This document shows positions 54,862 through 63,053 of a stretch of DNA of 64,000 nt, in pieces. The notes beneath the pieces were generated by a model. The model was not told the DNA's origin, made no database searches, and saw nothing but the letters and a program-made list of their open reading frames with translations. Position 1 is the first letter of the stretch. Each line of letters starts with the position of its first letter. Source of the DNA: an uncultured Eubacteriales bacterium (GTDB lineage: Bacteria; Bacillota; Clostridia; Oscillospirales; Oscillospiraceae); assembly GCA_900546615.1 (NCBI GenBank), contig URDJ01000004.1:23613-87612 (forward strand), in the 5' to 3' direction. The translations under genes and the position numbers were made by a program.

Positions 54862-55100
54862 AACGGTACGTAGCGACCTTCCACACGCACCTGGCGGCTC
54901 TGCGGAGCAGCCGGAGCCTGAGCGCGAAGGGCATAGCGGCGCAGATGACGCCGGTGCCGAGGAAGCTGTCGAGCAGCTGCGGCACCTGCGTGAGATACGA
55001 GTCTGAGACCCCAAAGCTGGAAGTCCTCGACCGCGATACCGAGGCAGTGTACGAGGACAGAGCCGGGGAATACACCGAGGTCTACAGGGCTGAGACCTGA
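54858..55100 (+). CDS. DUF3343 protein
   Basis: An 80-residue protein of the DUF3343 family (MKRYVATFHTHLAAL, PRKLSSSCGTCVRYE). The CGTC pair (residues 40-43) could bind selenium or a metal. DUF3343 is a small partner of YedE and YedF in selenium clusters; its function is not known. A terminator follows 57 bases later. Confidence 0.85.
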   Translation: MKRYVATFHTHLAALRSSRSLSAKGIAAQMTPVPRKLSSSCGTCVRYESETPKLEVLDRDTEAVYEDRAGEYTEVYRAET

Positions 55101-55156
55101 GTAAAAAAGAAAGCTGAATGCGGCCGGAAAAAACGGCAGATGAAAAAGTGAATGAT

Positions 55157-55188
55157 AAAATGCCGGCAGCTCAGGCTGCCGGCATTTT
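55157..55188. terminator. Bidirectional terminator between DUF3343 and P-loop ATPase genes
   Basis: A perfect 14-bp stem AAAATGCCGGCAGC (55157-55170) with its complement (55175-55188) and loop TCAG. The AAAA/TTTT ends give a T run in both directions. Confidence 0.92.
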
Positions 55189-55205
55189 GCTTTGGCGCGT
55201 CTGTT

Positions 55206-56288
55206 TCATTTCAGGCGCAGGGTCTTCAGCTCCTGTTCAAGGCGCTCGTCGAGTGCGCTGAAGTTTACGTAGGGCAGATAGACCGCCTCAAGCTCGTCGT
55301 GCAGATGTTTGGCCTCGCTGAGACTTTCCATGGCATGCACGCTCAGCTCCTGCGCCAGCTTCGCCTCGGCGCGGTATTTTTTTCTGGCATCGCGGCTGCG
55401 CGCTGCTTCCGGTATGGAGTCGAGGTGCAGGCAGCGGCGTGTCTCGGGCAGAGCTGCGCCGTCGCCGCTGTCAGCTATGAAGCCCAGGCCCAGCTCGGGT
55501 ATAGCCAGCGCCTCGTGTTTCGTAGTGTCCAGCCAGTGCGGGCAGAGCGTAACGTCCAGCCCTCTGGAGAGCGCTTCCTCCGCCATGGCGCCGATGAACA
55601 CCGAACCAAGCCCCAGCCGGTCCTCCAGCCGGTATATGCGCCCGCAGAGCTGCGGCAGCGTGCCGGTCAGAAACACCCGGCCCATACAGGTCGCGCCGCC
55701 AAGAAAACGCTTGCTTACCTGCCCTCGTACCGTACCTTTTCTGGCCCGAGGAAGCTCGCGGGCGGCCATTGCCTGCGCCCGCTTCACCGCGGCGGCCCGG
55801 TCAGCCTCTTTCAGATACGTCCCGGTCACGGAGGGCGAGGCGTTCGCTGCCGCGCGGAGCAGGGAATAGGCCCGCGCATAGCGCCTTCGATAGCTGAGTG
55901 TCAGCAGTTCAAGCTCAAGCGCGTGTTCCCGGAGCCTGAGCGTGTCGCAGTACCGGCCAAGGTTAAGGTAATCTCCGCTGGCTCCGAAGCACTCCGGGTC
56001 CATGATATGCGGTGCGGTGCCGTCAGCATAGCCCAGCCCGAGCGAGGGCAGGTACACGCCGTCGAGCGAGCCGGGGTCCCCGGAGCAGAGGATGTACTCC
56101 ACCTCAAGACCATTCGCCTCCGCCGCCTCGCCTATGCGCCGCATGAAGGTTGATTTTCCACAGCCCGGCCCGGCCTTGATGACCCTCAGGAAGTCGCCGT
56201 CGGCCCGGCAGAAGCCCTCGTACAGTGAGGCGAAGCCGTTGCCAGAGTTCGCCCCGAGAAACCAGCTCGTGTTTTGCAGCTTTTCCAT
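55206..56288 (-). CDS. P-loop ATPase, resembles the PRK06851 family
   Basis: A 360-residue protein with a Walker A motif VIKAGPGCGKSTFMRRI (about residues 36-52) and a second, degenerate nucleotide-binding-like half starting near VFLTGTLPQL. I recall such two-half P-loop proteins (PRK06851) in Clostridia and Bacillus, without known function. Its C-terminus is helical and charged (ARKKYRAEAKLAQELSV). It is convergent with the selenium genes and divergent from the HAD gene, with GAGGGG before the start. Confidence 0.6.
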   Translation of the reverse strand: MEKLQNTSWFLGANSGNGFASLYEGFCRADGDFLRVIKAGPGCGKSTFMRRIGEAAEANGLEVEYILCSGDPGSLDGVYLPSLGLGYADGTAPHIMDPECFGASGDYLNLGRYCDTLRLREHALELELLTLSYRRRYARAYSLLRAAANASPSVTGTYLKEADRAAAVKRAQAMAARELPRARKGTVRGQVSKRFLGGATCMGRVFLTGTLPQLCGRIYRLEDRLGLGSVFIGAMAEEALSRGLDVTLCPHWLDTTKHEALAIPELGLGFIADSGDGAALPETRRCLHLDSIPEAARSRDARKKYRAEAKLAQELSVHAMESLSEAKHLHDELEAVYLPYVNFSALDERLEQELKTLRLK

Positions 56289-56344
56289 ATATCGATACCC
56301 CTCAATCGTCGTTTTCTCTACACCTTATGCCGCAGCCCGCTCGA

Positions 56345-56373
56345 TTGACAACGGACGCAGGCTGGGTTATAAT
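56345..56373 (+). promoter_or_regulatory. Consensus sigma-A promoter of the HAD phosphatase gene
   Basis: TTGACA (56345-56350), exactly 17 bases, then TATAAT (56368-56373): a perfect consensus promoter. The leader to the ATG at 56395 holds GCGAGGTGAGG. Confidence 0.9.
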
Positions 56374-56394
56374 CCCGAAAGCGAGGTGAGGATC

Positions 56395-57033
56395 ATGTAT
56401 AAGACCATATTGTTTGATTTCGACGGCACGGTCTTCGATACCGGTGAGGGCATCATGAAAAGCGTGCAGTACGCGGCCGAGGCCTTCGGATATGCCGAGC
56501 CGGAACTTGAGGCTCTGCGCTGTTTTGTCGGCCCGCCGCTCATCGAGAGCTTCATGCGCCGCTACGGGGTGGACAGGGACACGGCAAAGCAGATGACCGC
56601 AAAGTACCGAGAGCGCTACTCAAAGGAAGGACTGATGGAGTGCTCCGTGTACGCCGGCGTGCCCGAGCTGGTGCGGAAGCTCCGCGCAGACGGCAGGAAG
56701 TGCCTCATAGCCACCGGCAAGCCGACAAAGTTCACCGTAGATATACTCGAGCAGCACGGCCTGGGCGACCTGTTCGACGACGTGCTCGGCAGCGAGTTCG
56801 ACGGTACCCGGAGCCAGAAATGGGAGGTCATTTCGGAGTTGCTGAAAAGACACGGCGCACAGGACGCCGTCATGGTGGGCGACCGCGACAATGATGTCAA
56901 CGGCGCAAAGACCTGCGGCCTGCCCTGCATAGGCGTCAGCTGGGGCTACGCCGAACCCGGAGAGCTGCTCTCGGCAGGTGCAATATATCTGGCCGAGACA
57001 GTCGATGAGCTAAAAAATATCCTATTGAGATAA
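56395..57033 (+). CDS. HAD-family phosphatase (phosphoglycolate phosphatase-like)
   Basis: A 212-residue HAD hydrolase. Motif I is FDFDGTVFDTGEGI, motif II ATGKPT (ATGK in place of the usual STK/TSK context), motif III the Lys in RSQKWEV and motif IV MVGDRDNDVNGAK. The cap domain is helical (residues 15-85). These enzymes act on small phosphate esters such as phosphoglycolate or nucleotides; the precise substrate cannot be told. A perfect promoter lies upstream and a large inverted repeat follows. Confidence 0.92.
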   Translation: MYKTILFDFDGTVFDTGEGIMKSVQYAAEAFGYAEPELEALRCFVGPPLIESFMRRYGVDRDTAKQMTAKYRERYSKEGLMECSVYAGVPELVRKLRADGRKCLIATGKPTKFTVDILEQHGLGDLFDDVLGSEFDGTRSQKWEVISELLKRHGAQDAVMVGDRDNDVNGAKTCGLPCIGVSWGYAEPGELLSAGAIYLAETVDELKNILLR

Positions 57034-57041
57034 ATATGCGC

Positions 57042-57090
57042 TTGACCCTATCCGTATAAGATAGTATAATGTCTTATATGGATAGGGTCA
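57042..57090 (+). promoter_or_regulatory. Promoter within a 19-bp inverted repeat over the Y-family polymerase start
   Basis: TTGACC (57042-57047), a 17-base spacer and TATAAT (57065-57070). The arms 57043-57061 and 57072-57090 pair at 18 of 19 positions around a 10-base loop; the mismatch is G-T. The right arm contains the ATG at 57078, and ATTTTG follows it. Confidence 0.85.
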
Positions 57091-58313
57091 TTTTGCATTC
57101 GGACATTAATGCGTGCTATGCGAGCGTGGAGCTGCTGTTCAGGCCGGAGCTTCGGGGCAAGCCTGTCGCGGTGGGCGGCGACGAGGAGAAGCGTCATGGG
57201 ATAGTCCTGGCCAAGTCGGAGGAGGCCAAGAGAGCCGGGATAAAGACAGGCATGACGCTGTGGCAGGCCCGGGAGCTGTGCCCTGAGCTGGTGGTACTGC
57301 CGCCGAGGTTCGAGAGGTATATATACTACTCGAAGCAGGTGCAGCGGATATATTCGGATTATACCGACCGGCGGGAGCCTTTCGGCATAGACGAGAGCTG
57401 GCTGGACATTACGGGCTGTATACGGGCGGGCTATGGCGAGCGCTGCGCGCGGGAGATAAACAGGCGCGTGAGGCAGGAGCTGGGGCTTACGGTGAGCGTC
57501 GGTGTGTCATGGAACAAGGTGTTTGCGAAGCTCGGCTCAGATTACAGGAAGCCGGACGCGGTGACGGTCATAGACCGGGCCAACTACAGGGATATAGTGT
57601 GGCCTCTCCCTGTGGAGGAGTTGCTGTACGTGGGGCGCTCGACGCGGGTGAAGCTGGCCGCGCTGGGGATAAAGACAATAGGCGACCTGGCAAGGGCCGA
57701 TTCCCGAATGCTGAAGATTCGTCTCGGCAAGATGGGCGAGCTGCTCTACAGCTACGCGAACGGGCGAGATGATTCGCCGGTTCTGCGCGAGGGAGAGTAC
57801 GCCCCGGCCAAGAGCGTGGGCAACGGCACAACGACGCCGAGGGACATGCGGAGCATGGAGGACGCCCTGCCCGTATTAGTGAGCCTGTGCGAATGCGTTG
57901 GGGCGAGGATGAGAAAGCTCGGCGTCAAGGCCGGAGTACTGACACTGGAGCTGCGCAGCACAGAGCTGAACTGGATAAGCCATCGCAGGCGGCTGGAGAG
58001 GTATACGGATTGCGACCGCGAGCTGCTGAGGACTGCGCTGGGCCTGCTGCACGAGGCGCACGAGTGGCCGGCCCCTCTGCGCAGCCTTGCGGTCAGGGCC
58101 GAGGAGCTTATCCCCGCGGCGACGCCGGAGCAGATGGACGTGTTCACGGATTACGAAAGCCTCGATAAACAGCGCCGGCTCGACCGGGCGGTGGACAGAC
58201 TCCGCAGCCGCTACGGTCTGGACAGCGTCAGACGCGGCGCGGTGTTCGCCGACCCAGCCATGGCCGTGCCCCCGTCGCAGGAGGAATTCTCGTTCGTGCG
58301 AAAACTGGGTTGA
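57078..58313 (+). CDS. Y-family DNA polymerase (DinB/Pol IV-like)
   Basis: A 411-residue translesion polymerase. The palm starts ILHSDINACYASVE with catalytic Asp; the second acidic pair is in FGIDESWLDITG. The finger (KRHGIVLAKSEEAKRAGI), thumb (LGIKTIGDLARAD) and little-finger domains follow, ending EEFSFVRKLG. Two ATGs are possible. That at 57069 overlaps the -10 box, so it cannot be used from this promoter; that at 57078 lies about seven bases after the -10, giving a leaderless message. Its role is bypass of damaged bases. No Gram-positive LexA box is visible. Confidence 0.88.
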   Translation: MDRVILHSDINACYASVELLFRPELRGKPVAVGGDEEKRHGIVLAKSEEAKRAGIKTGMTLWQARELCPELVVLPPRFERYIYYSKQVQRIYSDYTDRREPFGIDESWLDITGCIRAGYGERCAREINRRVRQELGLTVSVGVSWNKVFAKLGSDYRKPDAVTVIDRANYRDIVWPLPVEELLYVGRSTRVKLAALGIKTIGDLARADSRMLKIRLGKMGELLYSYANGRDDSPVLREGEYAPAKSVGNGTTTPRDMRSMEDALPVLVSLCECVGARMRKLGVKAGVLTLELRSTELNWISHRRRLERYTDCDRELLRTALGLLHEAHEWPAPLRSLAVRAEELIPAATPEQMDVFTDYESLDKQRRLDRAVDRLRSRYGLDSVRRGAVFADPAMAVPPSQEEFSFVRKLG

Positions 58314-58338
58314 CAAGGGGCAGGGGAAGTGGTAGTAT
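58310..58338 (+). promoter_or_regulatory. Sigma-A promoter of the SPFH/RHH operon
   Basis: TTGACA (58310-58315), a 17-base spacer and TAGTAT (58333-58338). The -35 overlaps the stop of the polymerase gene. Confidence 0.8.
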
Positions 58339-58360
58339 ATTGATATCATATTGATATCAA
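58337..58360. repeat. Tandem 11-bp repeats, probable operator for the RHH protein
   Basis: ATATTGATATC occurs twice head to tail at 58337-58347 and 58348-58358, spaced one helix turn apart, just downstream of the -10 box. TTGATATCA and TGATATCAA also form an inverted pair (58340-58360). This layout suits two ribbon-helix-helix dimers binding side by side. Confidence 0.75.
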
Positions 58361-58371
58361 AGGAGAAGACC

Positions 58372-59388
58372 ATGAAAAACACAGAGATAGAGGAGCGGGT
58401 GCTTCATCCCGCGAACGGGATACCGGTACTTATACTGGAGCTGGTGCTGATAGTCGTGTCCGTGCTGCTGATGATAGGTGGGGCAGTGCTGCTTGGCTGG
58501 AGTCCGCTGTTCGGGCTGCTGGCGATAGCGGTCGGGCCGATACTGCTGATCGCGGACTGTATCTGTTTTGCGGGCCTGAAGTCGGTGAGGCCGAACGAGG
58601 CGCTGGTGCTGACGCTGTTCGGCAGCTATCACGGCACGGTGAAGGAGCCGGGCTTCTACTTTGTGAACCCCTTCTGCTCGGCGGTCAGCCCGGCCTATGA
58701 TAAGGCAGCGGCGGAGGCAATGAAGAAGGCTAAGGAGGCTGACGCGCACAATTCCGGCTCGACGCCGGTGGCAGTATCAGCGCGTAAGCGTGTGTCGCTC
58801 AAGACGATGACTCTGGACAATGGCCGCCAGAAGGTGAACGATGTGCTTGGCAACCCCATCATCATAGGCGCGGTGGTGATCTGGCGCGTAGTGGACCCGA
58901 CACGGGCGGTGTTCTGCGTGGAGGACTATCCGTCGTTTCTCTCCATCCAGACGGACTCGACGATACGCAACATAGCGCGGCTGTATCCGTATGACATTTT
59001 CGACGAGGACGAGGACGCGACGGCGAGTGAGAAGTCGCTGCGCGGCAGCTCGTTGGAGATAGCGGAGAGCATGAAGGCGGAGCTGCAGAAGCGAGTCGAG
59101 GAGGCGGGCATCGTGGTCGAGGAGGTGCGGATAACGCACCTGGCCTACGCGGAGGAGATCGCGGCGGCGATGCTGCAGCGTCAGCAGGCAGCGGCGATAA
59201 TTGCTGCGCGGCAGAAGATAGTGGACGGCGCGGTCGGAATGGTGAAGATGGCCATTGACAAGCTCGGAGAGGACGAGGTGGTAGTTCTGGACGAGGAGCG
59301 TAAGGCGGCGATGGTGTCGAACCTGCTGGTAGTGCTCTGCGGGAACCGTGACGCCCAGCCGGTAGTGAACAGCGGGTCGATATACTGA
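58372..59388 (+). CDS. SPFH-domain membrane protein
   Basis: A 338-residue stomatin/prohibitin/flotillin-family protein; the ATG at 58372 follows AAAGGAGAAG. Two N-terminal hydrophobic helices (about residues 17-42 and 46-64) form an anchor. The SPFH core follows ([49 protein letters not shown], each split from longer text), then an Ala/Glu-rich coiled coil with [28 protein letters not shown]. Such proteins build membrane microdomains and control proteases. Its stop overlaps the next ATG by one base. Confidence 0.85.
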   Translation: MKNTEIEERVLHPANGIPVLILELVLIVVSVLLMIGGAVLLGWSPLFGLLAIAVGPILLIADCICFAGLKSVRPNEALVLTLFGSYHGTVKEPGFYFVNPFCSAVSPAYDKAAAEAMKKAKEADAHNSGSTPVAVSARKRVSLKTMTLDNGRQKVNDVLGNPIIIGAVVIWRVVDPTRAVFCVEDYPSFLSIQTDSTIRNIARLYPYDIFDEDEDATASEKSLRGSSLEIAESMKAELQKRVEEAGIVVEEVRITHLAYAEEIAAAMLQRQQAAAIIAARQKIVDGAVGMVKMAIDKLGEDEVVVLDEERKAAMVSNLLVVLCGNRDAQPVVNSGSIY

Positions 59389-59654
59389 TGGGCGCGGCGA
59401 AGACCCCGGAGCAGCGTGAGACCGAGCTGATGGAGCGGCTCGAGCGCATCGAAGCCCTCGAGCGGGAGATAAGGGAGCGCGAACGTGCGGTCAAGGCAAA
59501 GGAGGGGGCCAAAAAGCAGATAGTGCTCCGCCTCGCTCCCGGCCTCTGGGACGAGATCGCGGCCTGGGCGGAGGAGGACTTCCGCTCAATAAACAGCCAG
59601 ATAGAATACCTGCTGACCCGAGCGGTAAAAGAGAGAAAGGGCAAAATAGGATAG
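59388..59654 (+). CDS. Arc-like ribbon-helix-helix DNA-binding protein
   Basis: An 88-residue protein. The first 45 residues are a charged coiled coil ([19 protein letters not shown]); the second half is a ribbon-helix-helix domain ([31 protein letters not shown]). The pairing with an SPFH gene is one I have seen in other Bacillota. The protein is probably an autorepressor acting at the tandem repeats before the operon. Confidence 0.85.
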   Translation: MGAAKTPEQRETELMERLERIEALEREIRERERAVKAKEGAKKQIVLRLAPGLWDEIAAWAEEDFRSINSQIEYLLTRAVKERKGKIG

Positions 59655-59660
59655 ATAAAC

Positions 59661-59705
59661 TGAAGGGAGAAGCGTTTGCTTCTCCCTTCAGCATATTTTT
59701 CTTTT
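59661..59705 (+). terminator. Intrinsic terminator after the RHH gene
   Basis: A perfect 13-bp stem (59661-59673 with 59678-59690), loop GTTT, then GCATATTTTTCTTTT. The next gene is convergent. Confidence 0.92.
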
Positions 59706-59706
59706 C

Positions 59707-60987
59707 CTACGCCCGGATGATGACCGGCTCGCCCGTGGTGCCAAGCATGCCCGCATGGACCTCGACAGTCTTGCCGTCGATTTGGTTTACATAAGAACCG
59801 TTTGGCAGCTCCAGCTCAACCAGCGAGGGCGTTCCTTCGAGACAGAAGACGCCGCATAGCTTCCGCGTCCCGTCCGAGTACGAGGCCCTCACGACGCCGT
59901 TCGGAAGGGCCTCCTGCCTGAACGCGCCGGTGGCAAAGAGCGCGTCCTTGCGCAGGTGCGCGAGCCGCGTGACTAGCTCCGTCTCGTCCTCGCCGCTCTC
60001 CCAGTCGATGGTATCGCGGTCAAAGAGGCTGGGCAGGTGGCGGACAGCGTGCTCCTGTCCTGCGTAGATGAGCGGCAGGCCCGTTTGGAAGAAAGTGAAG
60101 GCCGTCCAGTTTACACGCCGGAGCCTGTCCGGCAGCAGGAAAGCCGCGCGGGTATTGTCGTGGTTTTCGAGGTAGCGAAGCTTCACATAGTTGTCAGGGT
60201 AGATGTACTCCTGCATACCCAGCCGGGCGATGTAGCCCTCGAGGGGCAGCTTCCCCTTGAGACAGTCCCGGAACGCGCCGAAGATGTCATAGTCGTAGCA
60301 GACGTCGAAGGCCTGGTACATCTCGGAGTCCGAATGCCCGATCAGCCCGCGCTCGCGCATGGAGACGATAAACTCCGGCTCCACGGACTCAGCCAGCCAG
60401 AAGCAGCCGGGGCGCACTTCCTCGACCTCGCGCCGCGCCCGCAGCCAGAACTCCAGAGGCACCAGCGGGGCCACGTCGCAGCGGAAACCATCCACGATCT
60501 GCGCCCACATCTTGAGCGTCTCGATCTGGTAGTCCCAGAGCCCGGGGTTGGAGTAGTCGAGGTCGATGATGTCTGTCCAGTCCCCGACGCGGTTGCCGAA
60601 GCTGCCGTCGGGCCTGTGGTAGAACCACTCCGGGTGCTCCGAGGCGAGCACGGAGTCGGGCGAGGTGTGGTTGTACACGACGTCGATGATGCAGCGCATC
60701 CCGCGCGCGTGTATCTCGTCCACGAGGCGCTTGAAGTCCTCGAGCGTGCCGTACTCGGGGTTGACGGCGCGGTAATCGCGGATGGCGTAGGGGCTGCCCA
60801 GCGAGCCCTTGCGCGCCTTCTCGCCCAACGGGTGGATGGGCATGAGCCAGATAATGTCCACGCCCAGGGCCTTTATACGGTCAAGGTCGGCTGCAAGGGC
60901 GCGGAAAGTGCCCTCCTTGGTGTGGTTGCGGACGAAAACGGAATACATGACGAGGTTCCGGTAATCTTTCGGTGTGTTTGAGGCCAT
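59707..60987 (-). CDS. GH13 alpha-amylase family protein
   Basis: A 426-residue GH13 enzyme; the ATG at 60987 follows AAGGGGGTGG. The four conserved regions are visible: DVVYNHTS, GFRCDVAPL with the nucleophile Asp, FWLAESVEP with the acid Glu, and LENHDN with the transition-state Asp. There is no signal peptide, so it works in the cytoplasm, probably on short maltooligosaccharides. A small C-terminal beta domain ends the protein. It is shorter than typical alpha-amylases. Confidence 0.9.
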   Translation of the reverse strand: MASNTPKDYRNLVMYSVFVRNHTKEGTFRALAADLDRIKALGVDIIWLMPIHPLGEKARKGSLGSPYAIRDYRAVNPEYGTLEDFKRLVDEIHARGMRCIIDVVYNHTSPDSVLASEHPEWFYHRPDGSFGNRVGDWTDIIDLDYSNPGLWDYQIETLKMWAQIVDGFRCDVAPLVPLEFWLRARREVEEVRPGCFWLAESVEPEFIVSMRERGLIGHSDSEMYQAFDVCYDYDIFGAFRDCLKGKLPLEGYIARLGMQEYIYPDNYVKLRYLENHDNTRAAFLLPDRLRRVNWTAFTFFQTGLPLIYAGQEHAVRHLPSLFDRDTIDWESGEDETELVTRLAHLRKDALFATGAFRQEALPNGVVRASYSDGTRKLCGVFCLEGTPSLVELELPNGSYVNQIDGKTVEVHAGMLGTTGEPVIIRA

Positions 60988-61058
60988 AATGCCACCCCCT
61001 TCGGGCATATGATAACTCAGCCGCGCAGGAGTTTCAAGAGGTATTCACGGCGCGAGGC

Positions 61059-61616
61059 TCAAATCGCCGCACCCTCCGCTTCAAGGTGTTTGCGCAGGGA
61101 GCGGCGGAGCCTCAGCATGAGCTGGGACAGCTGCGCGGGCTTTGCGCCCTCCTGCGCCGCGAGCTCGCCCAGCGCGTCGCCGTACCAGTAGCGACGGATG
61201 AAAAGCCGCCGCTCGCGCTCGGGCAGCGTGCCGAGCCAGGCCTCGATCTGCCGGGTCAGCTCCATGGAGTCAAGGGCCTGCTCCACCGTTACGGGCGAGG
61301 GTACGCAGTCGTCCAGCTCCGAGAGCAGCGCGTCCATGCCCGCGTAGCGTTTCTGCGCCCGGTTTTGCCGGTAGCGGCTTATTGAGAGGTTCCGCGTGAT
61401 GCGGCCCAGAAAGGCGCGCAGGCTCGCGGGCAGCTCCGGCGGCATCCGCGTCCAGGCGGCCATGTAGGTGTCGTTCACGCACTCGTCGGCGTCCTCGCGG
61501 ATGCCGAGCAGGTTCAGGGCCACGCGCAGGCAAAACGCGCCGTATTTTTTCGCCGTCTCCGCTATGGCGCTCTCGCTCCTGGCGTGGTAGAGGGCTACGA
61601 TCTCGCGGTCTTCCAT
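61059..61616 (-). CDS. ECF-type RNA polymerase sigma factor
   Basis: A 185-residue sigma-70 family factor with region 2 (AFCLRVALNLLGIREDADECVNDTYMAAW area, about residues 28-56) and region 4 (LPERERRLFIRRYWYGDALGELAAQEG). AAAGGAGG lies before the ATG. It is the second gene after the membrane serpin, which seems to carry an anti-sigma-like N-terminus, so the two form a regulatory pair. The order, partner first and sigma factor second, is less common. Confidence 0.92.
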   Translation of the reverse strand: MEDREIVALYHARSESAIAETAKKYGAFCLRVALNLLGIREDADECVNDTYMAAWTRMPPELPASLRAFLGRITRNLSISRYRQNRAQKRYAGMDALLSELDDCVPSPVTVEQALDSMELTRQIEAWLGTLPERERRLFIRRYWYGDALGELAAQEGAKPAQLSQLMLRLRRSLRKHLEAEGAAI

Positions 61617-61632
61617 GCCGCGCCTCCTTTCA

Positions 61633-62961
61633 TTACGGCCTGTTCACGACGCCCGCAAAGAGCGGCAGGCCGTCCTGCGAGCTGATGGCAAAGAGGAAGG
61701 GCCGGTCGAGCGTGAAGTATATCTCCTCGTCCGACGGCGCCATTGAAGTTGGGGCGTCCAGCACCGTGAAGGCCGCGGCCTCCACGCCCTCCTCGTCTAT
61801 CTTCACCCGCGCCGCGTGCGTCGCCTCGGAGACAAAGACGCCGTCCGTGTCCGTCGTCATCGGCGTGAAGTCCGAGACATCGGGGTCGAAGACGTCAGTG
61901 ACGCCCAGCTCCATCAGCCCCTCGGTGAGGTCGAGCTGGGACGCTATGTCGAACTTCGGCACGGAGAAATAGACCCTGGCATACTCGCCCCCGTCCGCCT
62001 CGCCGGCGGACATGAGCCGCGCGACGTCCTCGTCCTCAAGCAGCGCGTCCACGGATACGCCCTCGTCGGGCAGGATGAACCACATGCCGTTGCCGCCGCG
62101 GAGCGAGAGCCGCACAGCGCCCCAGCCCTCGCCGCTGTAATACTCCATGAACCGCCCGGCGTACATGTACTCGGCGTCCACGTCGCCCGAGGGGGCGTGG
62201 AAGACGTCCGTGTAGTTTAGTTCCTCGTTGAACTCGTCCGTCCACTGGGCGCTGTAATAGATGGTCGTCGCCAGCAGCAGGACGGTGAGCGGGTTCGTCT
62301 CTATCGTCGCGGCCTGTTCCTTGAGCAGCCCGCGCGTCTGCTCGTTGAGCCAGCTTTGGATGGCGCGGTTTATCTCGCCGCTGCCCATCTCGCCCCGGTA
62401 GGATGAGGCGTAGTATGTGTTCGCGAGCGTGTCCATGGTCTCCTGCACATAGCCGAGGTCGTCACGCAGCCAGACGGAGCTTGCGAGGACGCTCTGTATC
62501 TCCTCCTCGTCCATGCTGCACGCGCGCCATATGGCCTGCGCCTGTTCGCGGACGGCCTCGATGTCCTGCGAGCCTATGAGGTCAAGGAGCTGCGCGCGGC
62601 TCTCACCGTCCGTGAGCTCGGCGAGCATGGCGAGGGCCATGTAGATGTTCACCGGCGAGAGCACGGCGTTTTCCTCGCCTGCGCCTGAGAGAAACTGCGC
62701 CGTCAGCGCCTCAAAGCAGCCCTCCGGCGTCGTAATGCCGTCCGGCAGGCGCTCGTACTCGTGATAAGCAGCTTCCGCTATCGCGAGCGCCCCGCCGCCT
62801 GGCCTGAACAGCGCCACGGCTATGACCACGACCAGCAGCGCCGCAACTGCGCTCACATACCACGCCCGCCGGGGCCTCCTGCGCTTCACATCAGCGGTTT
62901 CAACCAGCTCGTCGGATATGTTCGTGACCGCCTCAAAAATTTTTTCACTGTTCTCGCTCAT
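61633..62961 (-). CDS. Membrane-anchored serpin with anti-sigma-like N-terminus
   Basis: A 442-residue protein. Residues 1-28 (MSENSEKIFEAVTNISDELV) and a basic RRRPRR stretch precede one membrane helix (about residues 34-52), a layout usual for ECF anti-sigma factors. Residues about 80-442 form a serpin: NPLTVLLLATTIYYSAQW, FSVPKFDIAS, the hinge EEGVEAAAFTV, and FTLDRPFLFAI before the end. The hinge EEGxEAAA implies an inhibitory serpin. By counting from it, the scissile bond falls near Ser-Met. The inhibitor would face outside the cell and its N-terminus inside, next to the sigma factor. Confidence 0.85.
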   Translation of the reverse strand: MSENSEKIFEAVTNISDELVETADVKRRRPRRAWYVSAVAALLVVVIAVALFRPGGGALAIAEAAYHEYERLPDGITTPEGCFEALTAQFLSGAGEENAVLSPVNIYMALAMLAELTDGESRAQLLDLIGSQDIEAVREQAQAIWRACSMDEEEIQSVLASSVWLRDDLGYVQETMDTLANTYYASSYRGEMGSGEINRAIQSWLNEQTRGLLKEQAATIETNPLTVLLLATTIYYSAQWTDEFNEELNYTDVFHAPSGDVDAEYMYAGRFMEYYSGEGWGAVRLSLRGGNGMWFILPDEGVSVDALLEDEDVARLMSAGEADGGEYARVYFSVPKFDIASQLDLTEGLMELGVTDVFDPDVSDFTPMTTDTDGVFVSEATHAARVKIDEEGVEAAAFTVLDAPTSMAPSDEEIYFTLDRPFLFAISSQDGLPLFAGVVNRP

Positions 62962-62984
62962 GCAGCCACCTCCTCACCTTATAT

Positions 62985-63009
62985 GTCGCAAAACAGCGAC
63001 GAATGTTGC
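62985..63009 (-). promoter_or_regulatory. Possible ECF-type promoter of the serpin-sigma operon
   Basis: Read on the minus strand: GCAAC (63009-63005), 16 bases, CGAC (62988-62985), similar to the AAC-N16-CGT pattern of ECF promoters. A GTCGC-AAAACA-GCGAC inverted repeat (62985-63000 area) overlaps it. This would allow autoregulation. The call is tentative. Confidence 0.35.
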
Positions 63010-63053
63010 GGAAAATTTGGAAAGATGTTAAGATGATAGCGGGAGTGATGACG

